Notes under the pieces: generated by a model
Told to the model about the DNA's origin: nothing
The model's database searches: none
The model's input: only the letters and a program-made list of their open reading frames with translations
Source of the DNA: SZUA-217 sp034658975
GTDB taxonomy: Bacteria; Actinomycetota; Acidimicrobiia; Spongiisociales; ZC4RG35
Direction: 5' to 3'
Length of the DNA stretch: 64,000 bases
Assembly (NCBI GenBank): GCA_034658975.1
Contig: JAYEGJ010000001.1
Span: 1 to 64,000, forward strand
In this document: piece by piece, positions 58,530 through 64,000 of the stretch
How the letters are laid out: every line of letters starts with the position of its first letter
How positions within the stretch are numbered: the stretch's first letter is position 1
Translations under genes and position numbers: made by a program

Positions 58530-61094
58530 CTACTTGGCCATTCGCTCTCGCCGGGCAGCCAGCAGGTCGGCGGCCCTTTCGATCGTGATCTTCTCGGGTG
58601 TGTCGCCCTTTCGGAGCGAGGCGTTGGCTTCTCCGTCGGTCACGTAAGGGCCGTAGCGACCGGAGCGGACGGTGACTTCCCTGCCGGAGACGGGATCCTT
58701 GCCCAGCTCCCGAAGTGGACCCGAACGGGACTGCCCGCGGCGTCGCGCCGGTTCGGCGAGGACCTTCAACGCCTCCTCGACAGTGAGGGTGAATAGCTGG
58801 TCTTCGGTCTCCAGGCTGCGTCGGTCGTCGCCGCGTTGGATGTACGGCCCGTAGCGGCCGTTGAGGGCGACGATGTCGATCCCTTCAGGGTCCTGTCCGA
58901 CGGTGCGGGGGAGTGACAGGAGCTTGAGGGCGTCGTCAAGGCCGAGGGCGTCCATTTCCATCGTCTTGAAGAGCGAGGCGCGTTTCGGCTTTTCCTTGCT
59001 GCCCTCTTCCTGTTCGCCGAGTTGGATGTAGGGTCCGAAGCGGCCGGTCTTCCCGAACACTGTCAGACCGGAATCCGGGTCGGTCCCGAAGATCTTGTCA
59101 CCGGCGTTCTGCGTCTCAATCAGTTCGATTGCCTTCTCGACGGTGATCTCGTCGGGCGCCATGTCGTCGGGTATGGATGCCCGCTCTTCGGCCCGCTCCA
59201 CGTAGGGGCCGTACCGACCGATCCTGGCGACGATGTCGTTGCCCTGGTCGTCGGTGCCGACAGGAATCGAGTTGATGGCCCTGGGGTCGATCTCGTCGAG
59301 GCGGTTTGCGACCTTCTCCTTGAGTCCATCGTCTCCGAAGTAGAAGGCGGTCAGCCAGGGGACCGAGTCTTCTTCCCCGGCGGCGATGCGGTCGAGGTCG
59401 GTTTCCATTGAGGCCGTGAACTCGTAGTCCACGAGTTTGGGGAAGTGGTTCTCGAGCAAGGACACCACCCCAAAGGCCGTAAAGGTCGGGACGAGGGCGC
59501 TGCCCTTCTTGAAGACGTAGCCACGGTCCTGAATGGTGGACATGATCGAGGCGTAGGTCGAGGGGCGCCCGACGCCGAGTTCCTCGAGTTTTTGAACCAG
59601 GGACGCTTCTGTGTACCGGGCCGGTGGCCGGGTTTCATGGCCGGTGGGCTCGAGTCTCTGAATGGCAAGTCCGTCACCCTCCTCGAGCGGTGGCAGCATC
59701 TTCTCCTTGTCGTCCAGGTCTGCCTCGGGGTCGTCGCTTCCCTGAACGTACGCCCGGAAGTAGCCGGGGAATGTGATGGTCCGACCGGAGGCTCCGAAGA
59801 GTGCGTCTTCTCCCGAAGTCGCGGTAGCCCCGACCCGAACCGAAACGGTCACGCCTTTGGCGTCGGCCATCTGCGATGCGACGGTCCGCTGCCAGATCAG
59901 CCGGTAAAGCGCCGCTTCGTCCGGGCCCACCTCTCTCGCCAACTGCTCGGGAGTCTGGAAGCTCTCGCCGGCCGGCCGGATCGCCTCGTGGGCCTCCTGG
60001 GCCCCCTTGGCCTGCTTGCCGGAGTATTTCCTCGGTTTCGGGGACAGGTACTCCTTGCCGTACAGCTTGGCGATCTGGGACCGGGCCGCGGAAATGGCCG
60101 AGTCGGACAACTCGACCGAGTCGGTCCGCATATACGTGATGTGGCCGTTCTCATAGAGACGCTGCGCCGCCGACATTGTTCTCGATGAGGAGAAGCGCAG
60201 CTTCCTCCCCGCTTCCTGTTGGAGTGTGGACGTTCTGAACGGGGGATAGGGCCTCGAGGTGTAGGGCTTCGACTCGACGGACTTCACATCAAAGTCGGCT
60301 CCGGCGAGTCCTGAAGCCAGGGCGGTGGCAGCGGGTTGGTCGAGCACGACGACATCGTCTTTGGCCTTGCCCGAGCTGTCGAAGTCCTTCCCGGCTGCGA
60401 TGCGCTTCCCATCGACTTCCCTGAGGGTGGCCGTGAACGATTGATCGAGGTTGGCAGAAGGAGCAAAGAAGCCTTCGATCCCCCAGTATCCAGCGTTCTT
60501 GAATACGACGCGCTCGCGCTCACGCTCGACGACGACTCTGACCGCCACGCTCTGGACACGCCCGGCCGACAGCTTCGGCTGGATCTTCTTCCAGAGAACT
60601 GGTGACACCTCGAACCCGTAAAGGCGGTCGAGGATCCGTCTCGCCTCCTGGGCCTGAACCAACCGATCATCGATATCGCGGGGGTTCCCGAATGCGGCTT
60701 CGATCGCCGGCTTGGTGATCTCGTGGAAGACCATCCGATGGACTGGAATCTTCGGTTTGAGCACCTCGATGAGATGCCAGGCGATGGCCTCTCCTTCGCG
60801 ATCTTCATCGGTGGCGAGGTAGAGCTCGTCAGCATCCTTGATCAGATCCTTGAGCTTCTTGACCTGTTTCTTCCGCTCCTTGGGAACCACGTAGAGGGGC
60901 TCGAAGTCGGAATCTACGTTGACTCCGAGGCGCGCCCAGTCCTCACCTTTGGCTCGTGCGGGGATCTCGGCGGCCGAGCGCGGAAGGTCGCGGATATGAC
61001 CCATCGAAGACTCCACAACGGCGTCAGGGCCGAGGTATGCGGAGATGGTGCGGGCCTTGGTTGGCGACTCGACTATTACAAGTGTCTTGGGCAT
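58530..61094 (-). CDS. topA: DNA topoisomerase I
   Basis: 854 residues. Toprim domain with VESPTKARTISAYL and YLATDEDREGEAIAWHL; active-site tyrosine in ITYMRTDSVELS (near residue 309); topoisomerase fold with GRPSTYASIM. The C-terminal third contains four repeats, each centred on GRYGPY or GRFGPY (near 640, 700, 765 and 825), the Topo_C_Rpt modules that replace zinc fingers in actinobacteria. It relaxes negative supercoils; essential. Confidence 0.96.
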   Translation of the reverse strand: MPKTLVIVESPTKARTISAYLGPDAVVESSMGHIRDLPRSAAEIPARAKGEDWARLGVNVDSDFEPLYVVPKERKKQVKKLKDLIKDADELYLATDEDREGEAIAWHLIEVLKPKIPVHRMVFHEITKPAIEAAFGNPRDIDDRLVQAQEARRILDRLYGFEVSPVLWKKIQPKLSAGRVQSVAVRVVVERERERVVFKNAGYWGIEGFFAPSANLDQSFTATLREVDGKRIAAGKDFDSSGKAKDDVVVLDQPAATALASGLAGADFDVKSVESKPYTSRPYPPFRTSTLQQEAGRKLRFSSSRTMSAAQRLYENGHITYMRTDSVELSDSAISAARSQIAKLYGKEYLSPKPRKYSGKQAKGAQEAHEAIRPAGESFQTPEQLAREVGPDEAALYRLIWQRTVASQMADAKGVTVSVRVGATATSGEDALFGASGRTITFPGYFRAYVQGSDDPEADLDDKEKMLPPLEEGDGLAIQRLEPTGHETRPPARYTEASLVQKLEELGVGRPSTYASIMSTIQDRGYVFKKGSALVPTFTAFGVVSLLENHFPKLVDYEFTASMETDLDRIAAGEEDSVPWLTAFYFGDDGLKEKVANRLDEIDPRAINSIPVGTDDQGNDIVARIGRYGPYVERAEERASIPDDMAPDEITVEKAIELIETQNAGDKIFGTDPDSGLTVFGKTGRFGPYIQLGEQEEGSKEKPKRASLFKTMEMDALGLDDALKLLSLPRTVGQDPEGIDIVALNGRYGPYIQRGDDRRSLETEDQLFTLTVEEALKVLAEPARRRGQSRSGPLRELGKDPVSGREVTVRSGRYGPYVTDGEANASLRKGDTPEKITIERAADLLAARRERMAK

Positions 61095-61163
61095 TGAGGG
61101 TGAGTTGACCGTATCTGGAGAGGTTATGTCAATCTTGATAATGCGTCACCGTCGCTGGTTACC

Positions 61164-61760
61164 GTGGCGTTTGTGAAGAGGTATATCGCCCTCGAAGGTG
61201 GCGACGGGAGTGGAAAGAGCACCGTAGCGGAGGCCCTTGCCGAGCTTCTCGAAGGTCTCGGACACGAGGTGATCGTGGTTCGAGAGCCGGGAGGAACACC
61301 CCTCGGGGAGGCCATCCGCCTCTTGCTGCTCGACTCGGATCGGCTCGACGATTGGGCCGAAGTCTTTTTGTTTGCCGCTCAGCGTGCGGAACTGACCAGC
61401 GAGGTGATCCGACCGGCGCTCGACGCAGGCAAGTGGGTAATCAGCGACCGGACGTACTACTCGTCGATCGCCTACCAGGGGCGGGGCAGGGGTCTTGGAG
61501 AAGACAGGATTCGCGACATCAACGAAGCCGGCCTCGGCGGTGTGGTCCCTGACCACGTCTTCGTTCTCGACGTCGACCCGGCAACGGCGTTGGCGAGACA
61601 GCACGACCCCGATCGCATCGGAAAGCAGGGTGTCGATTTCCAGGAGAGAGTGCGAGCGTCCTATCTGGCCCTTGGTGAGACCGACGACAAGGTGGTCGTG
61701 TTGGACGGCTCTCGGTCTGTCGGAGAACTGGCGGCGACGATCGTGGAGACCGTGACGTGA
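61164..61760 (+). CDS. tmk: thymidylate kinase
   Basis: 198 residues (GTG 61164, or GTG 61173 giving VKRYIALEG). P-loop YIALEGGDGSGKST, DR-containing VISDRTYYSSIAYQG, and lid region RQHDPDRIGKQG. The reaction is dTMP phosphorylation to dTDP. Divergent from topA by 69 bases and overlapping holB by GTGA. Confidence 0.93.
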   Translation: MAFVKRYIALEGGDGSGKSTVAEALAELLEGLGHEVIVVREPGGTPLGEAIRLLLLDSDRLDDWAEVFLFAAQRAELTSEVIRPALDAGKWVISDRTYYSSIAYQGRGRGLGEDRIRDINEAGLGGVVPDHVFVLDVDPATALARQHDPDRIGKQGVDFQERVRASYLALGETDDKVVVLDGSRSVGELAATIVETVT

Positions 61761-62779
61761 ACGCGTTGTTCGACGACGTCATCGGACACCTGAAGGTCGT
61801 CGAGCTTCTCGAGGCAGAGCTGGCCAAACCGGGCCAGGCCTATTTGTTCGCCGGCCCCCAGTCGGTTGGCAAGGGACACGTCGCCCTCCGTTTTGCCGCC
61901 GGCCTCCTGGGCGGGAAGGACGACGATCGGGCGCTACGCCTTGCTCTGGCCCGGAACCACCCCGATCTGACTGTCCTCGAGCCGGAAGGTGCGACCAGCC
62001 TCGGAGTCGACCAGGCACGCGAGGTGGTGGCGCGGGCCTCGATGGCGCCGATAGAGGCGGCCCGCTCGGTGTTTCTCTTCCCCGACGCCGGGTCCATGAC
62101 AGAGTCCGCGGCGAACGCCCTGCTCAAGACATTGGAGGAACCGACCGCGTCGGTCTCCTTCCTTCTCGTGGCGGAATCCGAGGACGACTTTCCGCCGACC
62201 GTGGCTTCTCGGTGCCGCACGATTCACATGGGGAGGGTGCCCCTTCCCGAGATCGTGGCCGCCCTGGTGAGCAGGGGAGTCGACGAGGAGCAGGCGAAGG
62301 GTGTTGCCGTCGTGTCCGGCGGGCGCCCCGGCCTGGCCTTGGCTCTCATGACCCGCCCCGAGGTGGCGGCCTTTCGAGAGATGTGGCTATCGGTTCCCGG
62401 CCGGGTCACCGCTCACCCCGGAGACGCTCAGCGGTTGGCGTCGGTGGTCCTCACCGAGATGGCTCCATTGGTTGAGGATTCGGTTCCATCCGAACTTCCG
62501 AAGGACAAGGCACAGAGGGCGCGTCGCAGGGTCGAGATGTCGCTCTTGGTCAGCGGTCTCGAGATCCTGGCCTCCTGGTACAGCGACTCGGCGTCGCTTC
62601 AGATGGGCGGGCCGGTTCGCAACAGCGATCTCGAGCTGGGCCCGTTCACCGACGTCGCCCCTCGAAAGGCTGTCGGATCGGCGGAGGAGGTCCTGGATGC
62701 GGTTGTCGACATCCAGGCCAATCTCAGACGAGAGCTGGTTCTGACCAATCTGTTCGCCTCGCTCGGGTCGGGCTCGTAG
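61757..62779 (+). CDS. holB: DNA polymerase III delta' subunit
   Basis: 340 residues, GTG start in the tmk stop. AAA+ clamp-loader fold: LFDDVIGHLKVVELLEAEL, Walker A-like GPQSVGKGHVAL, DQAREVVARASM, LLKTLEEPTASVSFLLVAESEDDFPPTV with the sensor/arginine-finger region SRCRTIHMG. tmk-holB pairing is common in bacteria. The C-terminal collar domain is shorter and divergent. Confidence 0.92.
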   Translation: MNALFDDVIGHLKVVELLEAELAKPGQAYLFAGPQSVGKGHVALRFAAGLLGGKDDDRALRLALARNHPDLTVLEPEGATSLGVDQAREVVARASMAPIEAARSVFLFPDAGSMTESAANALLKTLEEPTASVSFLLVAESEDDFPPTVASRCRTIHMGRVPLPEIVAALVSRGVDEEQAKGVAVVSGGRPGLALALMTRPEVAAFREMWLSVPGRVTAHPGDAQRLASVVLTEMAPLVEDSVPSELPKDKAQRARRRVEMSLLVSGLEILASWYSDSASLQMGGPVRNSDLELGPFTDVAPRKAVGSAEEVLDAVVDIQANLRRELVLTNLFASLGSGS

Positions 62780-62825
62780 GCGATGCCTCCCTATTTCGGG
62801 AGGTTCCTAAAACTGAGGGTCGACC

Positions 62826-63215
62826 ATGTATCGACGTTCCGGTCTCATAGTTCTCGTTCTCGGTGCTCTTGTCACCTATGTCCTGGTCTTCACCCCGTTT
62901 GACCAGGAGGTCCGGCGTTACACGCGTAACGATGACGGTGATCGTGTGCGCGCGACCGTGGTGTGTCCCGACTCGTGGGGCATGTTGTACGGAGAAGATG
63001 AGGCGGATGTCCGCTACTGCTCCGACGCCGAATACTGCCTGAAGGGCTCGCGTCTTCGAGTCACTTCCGGCGTGGTGCTCATGGCTGTAGCACTTACGCC
63101 GGCCATCATGGGCTTGTGGCGCGGGCCACACCCCGAACTGATCCATCTCGGACCGCTATCGGAGATCTTCGAGCAACCGAGGCGACCCGGGAGCCGACAC
63201 GGCCCGTCCGGATAA
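62826..63215 (+). CDS. two-helix membrane protein, hypothetical
   Basis: 129 residues. Helix 1 (SGLIVLVLGALVTYVLVF) and helix 2 (SGVVLMAVALTPAIMGLW) enclose an outside loop of about 55 residues with three cysteines (VVCPDSW, VRYCSDAEYCLKG), likely disulfide-linked. The C-terminal tail is basic and proline-rich. No family recognised; 46 bases after holB. Confidence 0.68.
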   Translation: MYRRSGLIVLVLGALVTYVLVFTPFDQEVRRYTRNDDGDRVRATVVCPDSWGMLYGEDEADVRYCSDAEYCLKGSRLRVTSGVVLMAVALTPAIMGLWRGPHPELIHLGPLSEIFEQPRRPGSRHGPSG

Positions 63216-63417
63216 TCCGTCTGATTTGTGGGTAAGAGAGCCAGTCGAGGTGAAGTCTGAGACCTCGCGATCCGCAGTTGCGCCGACCAGGGAAGTCGGT
63301 GCATTTGAAGGCGCACAATGCCGATCATGGGCGGGCTTTTGGCCCTAGCCCTGTGGTGTCGAAGCAGGTACGACTGACCTGAGTTGTATGTCCGGTTTCT
63401 ATACAAGGAGGCGCTAG

Positions 63418-64000
63418 GTGAGCGCAGAAAAGCTCGACACACGTTTCGGGGTGCTGGAGTCCGAAGGCGGCTACCCAACGGACGAAGCTGCCGAGGTTTC
63501 TCCGATGTCGATTCCACGACTGATCCTCCTGCATCTTGCTCCGGGGGCGCTGGCGACGATCCTGTTCGTGTTTATCGCTCAGCCGTTGGAGGCCGCTGGG
63601 TATCCGCCGGTGTTGGCGTTCTTCATTGCTGTACTGGCGGTCATAATCCCATGGGAGTTCGGGTTCGTACTGTGGGCAGGGCGGCGTGCCGGAGGGGGCT
63701 GGTTCGCAGCGGTCGGTTTCCGTGAACCGCTTTCCACCCGTGAATGGGTGACCGTGTTCCCGGCTGTGTTCGCGGTCTCTTTGGTCGGGTTCCTGACCTT
63801 GTCGCTGCTCGACCCCACCATCCTCGACGCGGTGTTCGGTTGGCTGCCCCCCTGGTTCGTCGAGCTTGTCCCGCTCGACAATGTGGCGGCGTACTCCTCG
63901 GGCGCCTGGACGGTCACCCTGATCGTCTACGCCGTCATGAACATCTTTGTTGGTCCTGGTGTGGAAGAGCTCTACTTCCGGGGATACCTCCTGCCCCGCA
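63418..64000 (+). CDS. CPBP-family intramembrane metalloprotease, 3' end outside window
   Basis: 194 visible residues from GTG 63418 behind ACAAGGAGG. At least five membrane helices (LILLHLAPGALATILFVFIA, VLAFFIAVLAVIIPWEFGF, TVFPAVFAVSLVGFLTLSL and others). The diagnostic EE-x3-R motif is GVEELYFRGYL just before the window end. CPBP proteins are CAAX protease/bacteriocin-processing relatives, embedded in the membrane. The remaining catalytic histidines lie beyond base 64000. Confidence 0.85.
   Translation, partial: MSAEKLDTRFGVLESEGGYPTDEAAEVSPMSIPRLILLHLAPGALATILFVFIAQPLEAAGYPPVLAFFIAVLAVIIPWEFGFVLWAGRRAGGGWFAAVGFREPLSTREWVTVFPAVFAVSLVGFLTLSLLDPTILDAVFGWLPPWFVELVPLDNVAAYSSGAWTVTLIVYAVMNIFVGPGVEELYFRGYLLPR

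Noticed and set aside
1..64000. CRISPR arrays, insertion sequences, phage genes, rRNA
   Set aside because: No regularly spaced direct repeats, transposase, integrase, capsid or rRNA motifs were seen on either strand.

Overview
The window is 64 kb of high-GC, gene-dense bacterial chromosome. Many genes overlap as ATGA, GTGA or TGATG start/stop pairs, Shine-Dalgarno sequences are strong, and GTG starts are common. The gene set points to the Actinobacteriota, and I would guess an Acidimicrobiia-like lineage: a Ddn-type F420 nitroreductase, a PPOX protein, a MutT1-type NUDIX-phosphatase fusion, a compact Tad/Flp pilus locus, a PIN-PhoH protein and an RpoD-like sigma factor. No rRNA or typing marker is present, so the class is inference. 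No phage, insertion sequence or CRISPR array was found. The accessory signal consists of small repeats, gene remnants and unusual operons.

Layout. 1-1.7 kb: end of a malic enzyme. 1.75-5.6 kb: cluster with a sigma70-type promoter over a perfect 16-bp palindrome, a cupin, a TetR regulator, a rare alpha/beta-hydrolase-glycosyltransferase fusion and an NTF2-like protein. 5.7-9.8 kb: CPA2 antiporter, small proteins, two XRE proteins, a beta-rich 403-aa protein and a selenocysteine tRNA. 9.8-14.3 kb: lipoprotein, a short ORF with an extended Shine-Dalgarno, a CBS/cysteine synthase enzyme, SoxR with a divergent half-transketolase, and remnants of ctaA and of the transketolase C-terminal subunit. 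14.5-22.1 kb: subtilisin lipoprotein, PPK2, SixA, metallo-beta-lactamase fold protein, META protein, sigma factor, CBS-domain protein and HerA-like ATPase. 22.6-26.2 kb: heterodimeric ABC exporter whose promoter copies the SoxR site at 13 kb. 26.3-37.7 kb: MutT1, LOG protein, fused E1 dehydrogenase, HisC-like aminotransferase, RND exporter, kinase-like protein, phosphoribosyltransferase and M28 peptidase. 37.7-40.6 kb: ferredoxin, three small anchored proteins, ApbE and a ferric-reductase-like membrane protein, a candidate extracytoplasmic electron-transfer operon. 40.6-46.7 kb: enoyl-CoA hydratase, HU, GDPD, IspD, chorismate mutase/prephenate dehydrogenase and a HAD phosphatase. 46.7-50.5 kb: Tad pilus genes. 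50.5-55.3 kb: remnant, lipoprotein, PolX, Ddn and PhoH. 55.5-58.5 kb: ABC-2 exporter. 58.5-64 kb: topA, tmk, holB, a membrane protein and a CPBP protease cut by the window end.

The strongest system-level observation is a predicted SoxR regulon. A SoxR-type regulator with the C-x2-C-x-C-x5-C iron-sulfur motif sits beside a palindromic operator in a 19-bp-spaced promoter. Nearly the same 36-bp promoter stands 9.6 kb away in front of the ABC exporter pair. Second are the ferredoxin-ApbE-reductase operon, which has no recognisable flavinylation substrate, and the hydrolase-glycosyltransferase fusion cluster. A 53-bp palindrome occurs twice, each time between convergent genes. A second repeat family occurs twice in opposite orientations.
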